A stretch of DNA of 64,000 bases from Thermoanaerobaculales bacterium (GTDB taxonomy: Bacteria > Acidobacteriota > Thermoanaerobaculia > Thermoanaerobaculales > Sulfomarinibacteraceae): the NCBI GenBank assembly GCA_035358815.1, contig DAOPQC010000004.1, positions 186,001-250,000 of the forward strand, given 5' to 3'. The notes below the pieces were generated by a model. It had not been told where the DNA came from. It ran no database searches and saw only the letters and a list, made by a program, of their open reading frames with translations. Both the position numbers and the translations under genes were made by a program. This document shows positions 17,779 to 25,749 of the stretch, in pieces; the stretch's first letter is position 1, and every line of letters begins with the position of its first letter.

Positions 17779-17897
17779 GCTGCATCACCCCGGCCGCTGC
17801 TCACGATGCATTGGCTGTCTGCTTCTTGTTTGCGTTCTCATCGGTCATGCCTCCGCGGCCTCTCGAAGGCCGCCGTCTGGATGTGAACAGGTGTTGC

Positions 17898-18707
17898 TCA
17901 TGTGTACTTCGTGGCCTTTGGTCTCGGCTCGCCGCCGAGGATGTAGTCGGTGGCGTGCTGGGCATCACTTTTTGCCTTGAGGAGTAACGGTGTCTGCTTG
18001 CTGGGAGCGTCGAGCCATTGGGCGATGTATGCGGCGCTGTCGTCGAGCGTGACCGACGAAATCCCCGCGTGTGCGCAGAGGAAGGCGGCGCCGAGCTCCG
18101 CTGTGAGGTCCTCTCGCACGTAGACTGGCGTGCCGAATCCTGGGTGCCTCATGATGCTCCGTCGGTTGAGCCTGGTCTTGTGGCCGGTGCTATGGACGAG
18201 TTCGTGATAGAGCGCAGCGTAGTACGCGATTGTTGAGTCGAAGTCGGTTGCTCGCGGCATCGTGATCGTATCGGTTTCGGAGTGGTAGATCGGGTTCGCC
18301 CCTCCGTGCACGAGCCGTGGTGGCTGGGGCGTCCGTTCGAGGATGGCATCCAAGTCGGGCCGGCCCTGGGGCGCATCCGGGGGCGGCTGGATGCCCTCGC
18401 ATTGCGCCACATTGAAGACCGTATAGACGCGCACAAGCCGGCTCTGAACGCCACGCTGGTAGTAAATGACTGGGATGCCGTGCTCTCCCTCACGAATACG
18501 CCCTCCGAGGTGCCGCGCCTGACGGGAGGTGAGCCACCAGGGCTGCGCGTACTCCTGGGCGGTGAGCGAGCGCATGTTGACCCCTTGGTACCGCTTGCGC
18601 GATATCAGGTTGCGAGGCTGGCCGTTCCAGGGTTTGTGCCATTGGTCCACGCCCCGCTCGATCCGGGCGATGATTTCATTGACAATGCGATCGTGGGTGC
18701 CTCCCAT
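17898..18707 (-). CDS. ArdC-family antirestriction protein
   Basis: 269 aa. The N-terminal about 110 residues match the ArdC ssDNA-binding domain (IVNEIIARIERGVDQWHKPW, then GVNMRSL, then VIYYQR and VYTVFNVAQCEG). The C-terminal domain is a zincin peptidase-like domain with HELVHSTGH and a following EDLTAELGAAFL that would supply the third ligand. Length matches the family. ArdC proteins enter recipients with conjugated DNA and protect it from restriction, so the gene marks a transferable element. It lies between the zinc-ribbon hypothetical and the GP88-like gene on the same strand. Confidence 0.85.
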   Translation of the reverse strand: MGGTHDRIVNEIIARIERGVDQWHKPWNGQPRNLISRKRYQGVNMRSLTAQEYAQPWWLTSRQARHLGGRIREGEHGIPVIYYQRGVQSRLVRVYTVFNVAQCEGIQPPPDAPQGRPDLDAILERTPQPPRLVHGGANPIYHSETDTITMPRATDFDSTIAYYAALYHELVHSTGHKTRLNRRSIMRHPGFGTPVYVREDLTAELGAAFLCAHAGISSVTLDDSAAYIAQWLDAPSKQTPLLLKAKSDAQHATDYILGGEPRPKATKYT

Positions 18708-18770
18708 CGTGACCTCGTTCTGTGCAGGTTTCTGGTGTTCGGTCTACACCTCGGTGTCGGCTTCTCTTGG

Positions 18771-19505
18771 TCAGTGGCGGCGGTACGACACGTTCGGTAC
18801 GGTAGGGTCCCAGCATGCGCGGCACGGTCCGCAGGTTGCCGGCCGGCAGTCATACGCAGGACACGCGTACCCGCGCGGCGCTTCCCTGCTGTGAACCGTG
18901 CTGGTCGGCAAGCCCAAGATGTCGGGCGGTTCGCCATCCACCATGGGTGCCGAGAGACGAACGACCAGGTTCTCGGGTGGTTGAGCGGCACCGAGGTACT
19001 CGCCGACGAGCGCGTACTCTCTCGTGGGCAGCCAGTGATGGACATAGGGAGTCGCGCGCGCCACCGCCACGATGCGTTCGAGCATGTCAGCGGATTGGAG
19101 GTCGCCGCTGTCGAACCACCGGAAATACGGTTCTTCGTTGCGTTGTGCCTGCCAGTCGACGAGCAGCTCCATCGCGCCTGGCCAGTCAGGGTGTTCCGCG
19201 TTGGCAAGCCGTTGTACGTTCGCCCGTCGGACGCGTGCCCACCTGTAGTTGTGGTTCCGAGCGTAGCAGCCGTGGCAGATCGAGCCTTCGAGGTCAACGA
19301 GTGCTGCGCCTGTCTTGCAGGCGCTGGCCGGCAGCCCCCAACTATGGCAGGGCATCTTGGTGGTGCGCGACAGGCCACCGACAATCCGCCACGCGTGGGC
19401 CACGGTGATGCCTGGCGTGCCACGTCCTGGTGGAACGGTGGGAGGACCACTCGGCCGACGTTGGCGTTCGCTGACTTCTTGGCCGGGGCCCTCCACCACT
19501 CCCAT
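18771..19505 (-). CDS. GP88-like mobile-element protein
   Basis: 244 aa. It has the ordered motifs known from the 'gene product 88' family of phages and plasmids: TTKMPCHSWGLPASACKTG, a CHGCYA segment soon after, FRWFDSGDLQS, and HHWLPTREY. Conserved Cys residues cluster at the N-terminus (three within 50 residues) and C-terminus (YACPAYDC, CGPCRACW), suggesting metal or Fe-S binding. Biochemical function is not established. The first 30 residues are Pro/Gly-rich and the true start may be slightly downstream. It belongs to the minus-strand block 17110-23131. Confidence 0.75.
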   Translation of the reverse strand: MGVVEGPGQEVSERQRRPSGPPTVPPGRGTPGITVAHAWRIVGGLSRTTKMPCHSWGLPASACKTGAALVDLEGSICHGCYARNHNYRWARVRRANVQRLANAEHPDWPGAMELLVDWQAQRNEEPYFRWFDSGDLQSADMLERIVAVARATPYVHHWLPTREYALVGEYLGAAQPPENLVVRLSAPMVDGEPPDILGLPTSTVHSREAPRGYACPAYDCRPATCGPCRACWDPTVPNVSYRRH

Positions 19506-19597
19506 GGAACGGGAGTGGCAGCAACGACTTGATCAATCTTGAACTGGAGTGCGCTGACCCCCTGTTGGTGGCCGGCTGCCTGGACACATGAACCTGC

Positions 19598-20119
19598 TCA
19601 GCGGTGGTCGAGGATCCCGCCGGGTGCGAGGTAGGCGCGTTCGCAGTCGCCGCACCATAGGTAGTGCGGACCGTTGCCGTCGTCGGAGAAGCGCTCGTCG
19701 TCGATCCTGAGGATGCGTGCCTCGAGCGTGACGGTGCCGTAGCGGTCATATCCTGCCTCGACCGACGTGAGTCCTGCTCCGCAATCCGGGCACACATCTG
19801 TCGGGTCGGCGAGGGGGTGGAGCACGAACGGCCGGAACCCGTAGCCCCGTGCGAGGTGCTCGCCGGGATGGAGCAGCACGTACATGTCCGCCAGCGTCTC
19901 GGCTGCTGCGCGCGCCGCTGTGTGGTTGTCGGGGTAGACGTCGCACGGCGCACATCGCTCGATGTGCTCGTGCGCGAGTCTCCAACCAAGCCCGTAGCAC
20001 GCAGTGCATCCCTCGTTGCCGGGTTGCGCCGGGGGTTGGTGGAACGCGTATGTCGCGCGCTCCCGCTGAGCCGATTCGGCCGGCGCGAATTCCAGTTCCT
20101 TCGTGGTGTGGTTGTTCAT
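19598..20119 (-). CDS. Hypothetical protein with two CxxC zinc motifs
   Basis: 173 aa from the ATG at 20119, chosen because GGAGG lies about 8 bases upstream; a longer in-frame start at 20203 lacks one. Seen: GCTACYGLGWRLAHEHIERCAPCD (four Cys in a zinc-knuckle spacing), then VCPDCGAGL and LWCGDCERAY. These pairs suggest two zinc ribbons. Family unknown. Lies between the GP88-like and HerA-like genes of the mobile element. Confidence 0.6.
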   Translation of the reverse strand: MNNHTTKELEFAPAESAQRERATYAFHQPPAQPGNEGCTACYGLGWRLAHEHIERCAPCDVYPDNHTAARAAAETLADMYVLLHPGEHLARGYGFRPFVLHPLADPTDVCPDCGAGLTSVEAGYDRYGTVTLEARILRIDDERFSDDGNGPHYLWCGDCERAYLAPGGILDHR

Positions 20120-20225
20120 TGGTGTCGCCTCCGCAGCCCAGCGCGTACGGCGGGCTGCATGATCACCGGAATGTTGATCACCTTCTCTTGTCGGCGCGCT
20201 CACTCTCGGGCACTCTCGACTCCTG

Positions 20226-22184
20226 TCAACGCATCAGCCAGCCAGGGTCGAGTGCTCCTCGAAGCACGACGATGATCCTCTCCATCACGAGACCCTCGTG
20301 TGCGAGTTGCGCTTCGACCTGCGCTTTCGCGCGCTCGTCCGTCGCCACCACCATGATTGTGCGGAATCCTGAGAGGAGGTCTTCGCGCACGTTGGTGACG
20401 ACGTCGCTCTTCCCGGTTTCGATCTCGACTGCGACTGTTGCGTGTCCACGTCGTGCCAGCACGTCGACGCGGCCGCTGTTCCGGGGTGCCTCGACGATGA
20501 CGGTGAATCCTCGTTCGGCGAGTTGCGCCGCGTACCATCGCTTCCAGTACTCGTGCGCGAGGGAGCCGCGGTCGGCTGCTCGAGCCACACCCAGTTTGTC
20601 TCGGGCGCGCGGAGTGATCCGGAGGAGCGTGCGCCGTGTCCTCCCAATGGAAACTCGTTGTTCCTCGATGAGGCCAACCCTGATGAGCGCATTCTTCAGC
20701 CGGTTGCCTTTGTCTGCGCTGATCCCAAGCCGCTTATAGCGCGTATCCACGCCCCCATCCTGATGTGTGAGCACATCATGCAGGAACGTGAGTTCCTCCT
20801 CGCTAACGGCCTCTTCCCCGATCCGAGAGCGCTCCTCCCCCCACGCCGTGCGCACCTCAGGCCCTCGGAGGCCCGAGAGTGTCCCGTCCGGCCGGAGATA
20901 GGCGCGCACGACCTCGTCGGTGACGCGGCCCTTGTCGCAGCTGACCGACGGGATTTGGATGACAAAGGGCTGCTTCCACCGGTCTTGGAGCTTCACGACG
21001 CCGTGCCCGACGGGCAGCATGCTGAGGTGCCCCTTCTCCTTTTCATCCATGAGCGAGAGTGCTGCTGCCTTGGCGAGATCGCGCGGGTCCTTAAGGTTGA
21101 GACAGATGCTCGTGTACGTATTGCCGAGTGCGGCGCTTGACATCAGGTGCGGGTGCTGATCGATGACGATGATGCCGATTCCGATCTCGCGGCACTGGCG
21201 GAGCAGCATCTCCATCAGCGATTCTCGGTGTGCTTCTCGTCGGTAGAGGAGGTGATGTGCCTCTTCGACGAAGATGACCAGGCCGAGCTTCTCTCGGTGT
21301 CGCTCTGGGAGTTTCATCGCGTACACCCAGAAGCAGAGGAGCGGCAGCAGGAATGCCTTGTTCGCGGCTGCGAGCGCGTCGAGTTCGATGATCGCGCTCT
21401 GCCGGAGGATTGATCCGACTGCGTCGTGCTGGGTTCTTGTGTCTCCTGCGAGTGCAAGCGACTCCATGGTCTCGAGTGCTCTGATTGCTGAGGCTTTCCA
21501 TCCTCGGACGCGCTCGGTGTTGGGGACGGTGTGCACGCGTTCCAGGATCTCGGTCACGCTCGGGTTGTAAGTTCCCGCCTGGTAGGTTGTGGTGATCGCT
21601 TTGTGCAGGACGCTGCGTGCGGCGTCACCAAGCGTGTAGGCGTCGCCCATGACGTCCACGACGTGGTTGGCGTAGACCGCTGGCTCGACGCCGGGTGGCG
21701 GCATGAAGGGGTTGAACGGAAACGGGGAGAGCGTGCGGCCCGCAGTATAGAGGCGCACGCCTGGCTTGAGGTGGGGGAGCAGGTGCCGTGCCGTGCGTTT
21801 CCAGTCGAGAAACAGAAACGGGATCCTCTGGCTGAGGAGTTGCTCGAGCAGGTGGAATGCGAGGTTGGTCTTTCCCGCGCCGCTACGGCCGAAGATGGCG
21901 AGGTTCTGCATCAGCTCTGCATGGCTGATGCCGGCTGGCCATTTGGGCGCCTCGTAGAGGACGGTGCCGAGGTCGATCGCGCCCCGTGCCGGGTTCTTCG
22001 GAGGCAGCGAGAGGAGCAGCCGGTTCGTGAGGTCGCCGAGTTGTTGGTGTGCTGCGGCGACGATCTGCTTCTCCAGGAGTTCGCGAAGCTCATGGTCGGC
22101 GAGGTCCAGCGCGTGCCGCCACTGCGCGACCTGTTCAGGGATGAGGGGCGCGAGTTTCTTGAGGAGGTGCTCCACGGTCATCAT
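20226..22184 (-). CDS. HerA/VirB4-type ATPase with winged-helix and nuclease-like C-terminus
   Basis: 652 aa. Walker A GRSGAGKTN at 99-107; Walker B LVIFVEEAHH near 300; an IGIIVIDQHP segment follows as in DUF87/HerA and conjugation ATPases. The C-terminal third has a winged-helix-like region (LISADKGNRLKNALIRVGLIEEQ-type pattern) and then RVDVLARRGHATVAVEIETGK, which fits a PD-(D/E)xK core (Asp, then Glu-x-Glu...Lys). Probably a hexameric DNA translocase that moves or processes element DNA, for conjugation or replication. Its start overlaps the upstream coiled-coil gene by 50 bp, indicating an operon. ATPases with this domain order are frequent in archaeal and bacterial plasmid-like elements (established for HerA/DUF87; the exact role here is inferred). 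Confidence 0.85.
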   Translation of the reverse strand: MMTVEHLLKKLAPLIPEQVAQWRHALDLADHELRELLEKQIVAAAHQQLGDLTNRLLLSLPPKNPARGAIDLGTVLYEAPKWPAGISHAELMQNLAIFGRSGAGKTNLAFHLLEQLLSQRIPFLFLDWKRTARHLLPHLKPGVRLYTAGRTLSPFPFNPFMPPPGVEPAVYANHVVDVMGDAYTLGDAARSVLHKAITTTYQAGTYNPSVTEILERVHTVPNTERVRGWKASAIRALETMESLALAGDTRTQHDAVGSILRQSAIIELDALAAANKAFLLPLLCFWVYAMKLPERHREKLGLVIFVEEAHHLLYRREAHRESLMEMLLRQCREIGIGIIVIDQHPHLMSSAALGNTYTSICLNLKDPRDLAKAAALSLMDEKEKGHLSMLPVGHGVVKLQDRWKQPFVIQIPSVSCDKGRVTDEVVRAYLRPDGTLSGLRGPEVRTAWGEERSRIGEEAVSEEELTFLHDVLTHQDGGVDTRYKRLGISADKGNRLKNALIRVGLIEEQRVSIGRTRRTLLRITPRARDKLGVARAADRGSLAHEYWKRWYAAQLAERGFTVIVEAPRNSGRVDVLARRGHATVAVEIETGKSDVVTNVREDLLSGFRTIMVVATDERAKAQVEAQLAHEGLVMERIIVVLRGALDPGWLMR

Positions 22185-22557
22185 CGCCGAAGTACGCGTG
22201 TTTCTCGATGAGGCCCAGCAGTCGTTGATGCAGTGCGCGCAGGGTATCGTGCTTGCTGAGCGCGTTTCGCCTGCTTTCGGCCTCGAGGCTGTGCACCTGG
22301 GCCTGCAGCCTCGTTCTCTGTGCGGGTTCGTGGTCCCTGAGGAGTTCGGTGTCGACGCTACACTGTGCTGCGAGGAGACCTTCCGCGAGTTCGCGGTGGA
22401 GTGCGCGGAGCTGGGTGATCGCCTCGAGCGTGAGTGCGATGTCGCGCCTGAGTGTATCGCTCGGCGACGCTCGCCACGCCTCCTCCTTGGCGGAGATGGC
22501 GCGGGCGCGTTGTTCCAAGGCTCCGGCCATGTCAGCGTGCGTGTGTTCGTGTTTCAT
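22135..22557 (-). CDS. Coiled-coil hypothetical protein
   Basis: 140 aa, almost entirely helical and charged (heptad-like LTLEAITQLRALHRELAEGLL and LQAQVHSLEAESRRNAL), with no Cys-rich or catalytic motif. It overlaps the regulator gene upstream by 26 bp and the HerA-like gene downstream by 50 bp, which argues that it is a real member of the operon and perhaps an adaptor for the ATPase. The overlap with the ATPase could be shorter if the latter starts at a later codon. Confidence 0.6.
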   Translation of the reverse strand: MKHEHTHADMAGALEQRARAISAKEEAWRASPSDTLRRDIALTLEAITQLRALHRELAEGLLAAQCSVDTELLRDHEPAQRTRLQAQVHSLEAESRRNALSKHDTLRALHQRLLGLIEKHAYFGDDDRGAPPQETRAPHP

Positions 22558-23131
22558 TGTCAGCGATCCGTGTGGTGTCAGCGGTCATCAGCAGCTCGTG
22601 GAGGCTGCGCCCGAGGGCGGTGAGCGCGTACTGGGGATGCAGCGCCGCGCGTCGGTGCACCCGGGAGACCAGTCCCTTGGCGAGGAAGAGCCTGATCACG
22701 TCTCGGACGTTGTTTGCGCTCATCGTCAGGGTCGGGTCGTGGCGGAGGGCCCGGCGCTTGATCGTCGCCGGTTGCAGCGGTTCGGTGAGTGCTTTAAGTA
22801 CGGCTGATCGCTGGCTGAAGCAGATCCAGCCGTAGATCGCCCAGTCCACCTCGGGCGTTCTTCTTGGTTCTGCGTTCTGGCTGCCCATCGCGCCGAGGCA
22901 GGCGTGTCCCTTGAGAGTGAGCCCATAGACTCTGCTTCGCCGCGCACTGTTGTTGAGGCAGCGGACGAGCCTGCGGCTGGCGAGCTGCCTGAGCAGCGCG
23001 CTGCAGGCGCTTCGAGGGCGCTGTGTTCGTTGTGCGAGGTGGCTTGCCGTTAGTGGTTGGGTGAGGGTGCGGAGTGTTGCAAGGCGTCTCTCGTCCTGCG
23101 AGAGCCAGTGCTGTACATCGTTCGTGCGCAT
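22532..23131 (-). CDS. Double winged-helix DNA-binding protein
   Basis: 199 aa with two similar helix-turn-helix halves: LATLRTLTQPLTASHLAQRTQRPRSACSALLRQLASRRLVRCLN and, about 100 residues on, VLKALTEPLQPATIKRRALRHDP...NVRDVIRLFLAKGLVSRV, each ending in a Leu-Thr-x-x-Gly wing segment (YGLTLKGHA, YALTALGRS). This is the layout of MarR/ArsR-like winged helices in tandem. As first gene of the minus-strand operon it is a candidate autoregulator of the element's transfer genes. Confidence 0.7.
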   Translation of the reverse strand: MRTNDVQHWLSQDERRLATLRTLTQPLTASHLAQRTQRPRSACSALLRQLASRRLVRCLNNSARRSRVYGLTLKGHACLGAMGSQNAEPRRTPEVDWAIYGWICFSQRSAVLKALTEPLQPATIKRRALRHDPTLTMSANNVRDVIRLFLAKGLVSRVHRRAALHPQYALTALGRSLHELLMTADTTRIADNETRTHAR

Positions 23132-23410
23132 GTTGGCGTGCTAGCCGGCTGTTGTCCTCCCGGTGAGGGCAGCTTGTGTGCCCTCCCGTGACTCCCAATT
23201 GGTGTTCTGAGGGAGCTGATGGTCCGGCTCTAATTGCTTGAACTGATTTGCGTGAGCGTCGCCTCCACGTGACCTTCCCTGTTGCAGGCCTCCCACACCA
23301 ATCGCGGTCTGCTACTCCTACTGAATGGTGACGCTCTATCGTCAGCGCTGCAGGTAACACCCCTTCCTTTATAAAGGTTTCCGTTTTTCGTCCCTGCGCA
23401 GTAGTAACAA
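23132..23410. promoter_or_regulatory. Divergent promoter region of the mobile element
   Basis: Region between the minus-strand operon (starts 23131) and the plus-strand genes (start 23411). It contains a perfect 12-bp palindrome CCTTTATAAAGG at 23366-23377 followed by a T-rich tract. The TTTATAAA core lies about 39 bp before the ATG at 23411 and resembles an archaeal TATA box, but it could equally be a regulator operator. No clear sigma70 -35/-10 pair was identified. Confidence 0.4.
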
Positions 23411-23692
23411 ATGAGCGCCCTCCGGGCGAACCAGAAACCGGTAGCACTGACGAAATCAGTTCAAGGCAGAAATGCCAGCACAGTCTCCAAGCGGCCCATG
23501 GCAACGACCAGACGGCAATGCGCGTATTGCAGGAAGACGCTCGACATCGGACAGGACGTGCTTGGCGCCCACCACGGCGTCCTCGGCCACCAACGGTTCA
23601 TACCCCTTGACGACCTCGTGGTCTTGTGCAGCGAGGAGTGCCTCTGCCACTACTTCAACGGCACGCCGAAGCTCCCGCCACGCGTCCCCTGA
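23411..23692 (+). CDS. Small zinc-finger-like protein
   Basis: 93 aa. The C-terminal 60 residues hold CAYCRKTLDIGQ, then a His-rich loop (GAHHGVLGHQRF) and VVLCSEECLCHYF: two Cys pairs in the arrangement of a treble-clef or MYND/TRASH-like zinc site. The first 29 residues have no protein character, so the real start may be the ATG at 23498. First plus-strand gene of the element, facing the regulator operon. Confidence 0.55.
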   Translation: MSALRANQKPVALTKSVQGRNASTVSKRPMATTRRQCAYCRKTLDIGQDVLGAHHGVLGHQRFIPLDDLVVLCSEECLCHYFNGTPKLPPRVP

Positions 23693-23826
23693 CGCGCACA
23701 TGGCAGGGGCCGCCCAGGGCAGGATGGAACGTTCCGCGGCTCTCGCGGGCACAGCCCAAAGTCCAGCTTGAACGGCTCGCGCTGGAACGGTCGTTGCGGT
23801 CCTGCCACCAATCGAGGTGCTGACAC

Positions 23827-24438
23827 GTGACCAGCTACCCTGACTACAGCGGTGCTCCCTCTGTGACAGCGGGAGCCAGCTACCAGCCGTGCGATACGCT
23901 TGCCCTGCCCGGCGCCGTCGCCGCTCACGCGCGTGGAGCCACTCCTTCCAAGAACCTGAATGCACGCCACAGTGACGCCGCCGAGCAGGCCGCGATGCAG
24001 ACGATCGCTCGCTATCGCCTCGGCCTTGTCCACGAAGGTGAGGTGCCCTACGGAACCTCCGCCCGGTGCGACCGGCCGGAGAGCGCAGCGCCGTTCCTCC
24101 ATCGGATCCTCGCAACGTACGACCGCGAGGTCGTGGGTGGCCTCTACCTCAACCACCGCCATGACGCCATCGGCCATACCATCGCGTACATCGGCACACT
24201 CACACAGGCGCTGGTTGAACCGAGGGGCCTCTTGGTGCCGGCGCTTCTCGCTAACGCAACGGGCGTGATCGTCTTCCACAATCATCCCAGCGGCGACCCA
24301 ACGCCAAGCAGCGATGACATAGCCCTCACACGGCGGCTCGTCAGTGCCGGCGAGATCGTCGGCATCTCCGTGCTTGACCACATCGTGCTCGGAGAGGCGC
24401 CGCACTACGCGTCCATTCGACAGGTGCGGCCGTGGTGA
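23827..24438 (+). CDS. RadC-like JAB/MPN-domain protein
   Basis: 203 aa, GTG start. The last 120 residues are a JAB domain with the RadC signature: GGLYLNHRHD, then the zinc-binding FHNHPSGDPTPSSDD and ILDH-type end (VLDHIVLGEAPHYAS). The N-terminal 85 residues lack the helix-hairpin-helix domain of chromosomal RadC. Truncated RadC proteins are frequent on plasmids and genomic islands, where the JAB domain may act as a metal-dependent hydrolase; the substrate is not known. Followed closely by two very small ORFs. Confidence 0.8.
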   Translation: MTSYPDYSGAPSVTAGASYQPCDTLALPGAVAAHARGATPSKNLNARHSDAAEQAAMQTIARYRLGLVHEGEVPYGTSARCDRPESAAPFLHRILATYDREVVGGLYLNHRHDAIGHTIAYIGTLTQALVEPRGLLVPALLANATGVIVFHNHPSGDPTPSSDDIALTRRLVSAGEIVGISVLDHIVLGEAPHYASIRQVRPW

Positions 24439-24482
24439 GGAGCACCCACTCCAAACACCCGCGACCGCCAGGATGAAGCACG

Positions 24483-24626
24483 ATGGTGTCCACAACCGAT
24501 ACCGGAACAGAGATCCTGACCCTGCTCCGCATCTTGGAGGAGCGCCTCGATGACCGCCAATCAGCGGTCGTCGACCGAAAGAGCCACAACGCACTGCCGC
24601 GTTCCGATCTGCGATGGGAGAAGTGA
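24483..24626 (+). CDS. Small hypothetical ORF (47 aa)
   Basis: ATG at 24483, TGA at 24624-24626. The product begins MVSTTDTGTEILTLLRILEERLDD, an amphipathic helix with GC-rich third codon positions, followed by a basic tail. It lies 44 bp after the RadC-like gene and overlaps the next small frame (ATG at 24614) by 13 bp, which fits a small-protein operon. Family unknown. Confidence 0.4.
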   Translation: MVSTTDTGTEILTLLRILEERLDDRQSAVVDRKSHNALPRSDLRWEK

Positions 24627-24768
24627 TCGAGGCGCGCCTCGACGGCGAGGGGATCGTAGAGCTGCGCAATTGCTCGCAGAGCTACGCACGACAACAAAGC
24701 ACGTCCACCTCGATGACGTGCAGGGCAAGCTCAACCTGTCCATCCACACACAGACGCGTCTCTCATAG
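24614..24768 (+). pseudogene. Frameshifted small ORF
   Basis: The frame from the ATG at 24614 starts with good coding character (MGEVIEARLDGEGIVE), but from about 24665 the coding character moves to the -1 frame (LLAELRTTTKHVHLDDVQG) and stops at 24768. A single-base indel near 24662-24668 would join them into a protein of about 50 aa. It may be a real mutation, a sequencing error or a programmed shift. Confidence 0.35.
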
Positions 24769-24781
24769 TAGGCGTCTGTGT
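24748..24781 (+). terminator. Hairpin, possible terminator after RadC-like operon
   Basis: Perfect 10-bp stem (ACACAGACGC at 24748-24757 and GCGTCTGTGT at 24772-24781) with a 14-nt loop that contains the stop codon of the small frame. No T-tract follows, so termination may be weak or the hairpin may have another role. Confidence 0.4.
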
Positions 24782-24919
24782 CACGTACCGACGAGCAGCG
24801 TACCAACCGTGAGACCTGCTCTTTCGCCGTGGCTAGCGTTTAGTGCGTCGTGGCAGCCACCGCATCATCGATATTCGAAACGCGAAAAGCACTTGAAGCA
24901 GACAGTCTCTCTCCAGTCG

Positions 24920-25297
24920 ATGGAGTCCCGGATCGAAGCTCGATATCCAGGGAGGATCATCTGTTCCTTGCCCAAGACAGCCACAGCCCAAGTTAGGATT
25001 GAGGAGTTTCTCAGCGCTGTTGGGTTCGCACAAGACCGACTCCCTCCCAACCTTCCCTCGAACCGCACAAGAGCCGGCCTTCCACCGTTCGATCTGAGGC
25101 GACAGAGCGACTTCTGGGAGAACTGCAGTTCTGGCGCAGTCGACGTCCTGCTCGTTTACGGGGCGCACCGTGTGTTTCTGATAGCCGACGGTGGTTCAAC
25201 ATACCTGGACCAGCTCGAACAACACGTCAGACAGCTGATTCGCGTGTGCTCGCCCTCCCAGACCCTGCGAACTAGCCGACGGCAAGGCAGGCGATAA
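24920..25297 (+). CDS. Hypothetical protein (125 aa)
   Basis: ATG at 24920 (MESRIEARYPGRIICSLPKTA). The product has normal protein character, including RIEEFLSAVGFAQDRLPPNLP and a hydrophobic beta segment VDVLLVYGAHRVFLIADGG followed by a helix YLDQLEQHVRQLI; the last 12 residues are basic. The frame is open further upstream but the extra part looks non-coding. No family recognised. It precedes the Cys-rich ORF and the radical SAM gene on the same strand. Confidence 0.5.
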   Translation: MESRIEARYPGRIICSLPKTATAQVRIEEFLSAVGFAQDRLPPNLPSNRTRAGLPPFDLRRQSDFWENCSSGAVDVLLVYGAHRVFLIADGGSTYLDQLEQHVRQLIRVCSPSQTLRTSRRQGRR

Positions 25298-25350
25298 TCT
25301 AAACATGGTCCGCCGGAGGACGCAGCGGGCACGGTACTCAGCCAGCGAGA

Positions 25351-25749
25351 ATGCGAGGAATCGCAGCCGTGGAAACGTGCAGGCGGCAACAGAGGCTATA
25401 CCACGCCTTCGTGCACTCTGCTCTCGTCCGCTCCGAGCCCAGCCAACCCTTGACAATGACGCGGCCCAAGATCACGATGTTCTTCACGGCGGTGACTATG
25501 GAACTCATCAAGAGCATTGATCCCCCATACGACCGCGTTGGCTGCCCCGATTCGTTGCTTGAACTCTTCTTCTCACGGCTGGGTACGTCCGGGATTCGTG
25601 TTGCTGAGCATCGACGGCGCTCCCAGCGATGTTCCTCTAGTCAGGGGAACGCAGTGCAGGATTGCTGTGTCAGATGCAGCCCCGCGTGCGATTGCACACG
25701 ATGCGATTGCTGCGTTCGCTGCAACTTACCATGGGACAACCGCGAGTAG
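25351..25749 (+). CDS. Small protein with extremely Cys-rich C-terminus; possible radical SAM substrate
   Basis: Up to 132 aa; the start is uncertain (ATG at 25351 or 25456). The first part looks like an ordinary leader-like protein (MTRPKITMFFTAVTMELIKS...DSLLELFFSRLG). The last 30 residues carry nine Cys within 21 positions, with CCVRC occurring twice around CDCTRC, then NLPWDNRE. Its stop (25747-25749) abuts the ATG of the radical SAM gene at 25750 with no gap. That placement and a leader-plus-Cys-core layout are those of a ribosomally made, modified peptide precursor. Caution: the +1 frame over the same bases is Ala-rich and also open, so the Cys run could be a frame artefact. Confidence 0.4.
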   Translation: MRGIAAVETCRRQQRLYHAFVHSALVRSEPSQPLTMTRPKITMFFTAVTMELIKSIDPPYDRVGCPDSLLELFFSRLGTSGIRVAEHRRRSQRCSSSQGNAVQDCCVRCSPACDCTRCDCCVRCNLPWDNRE

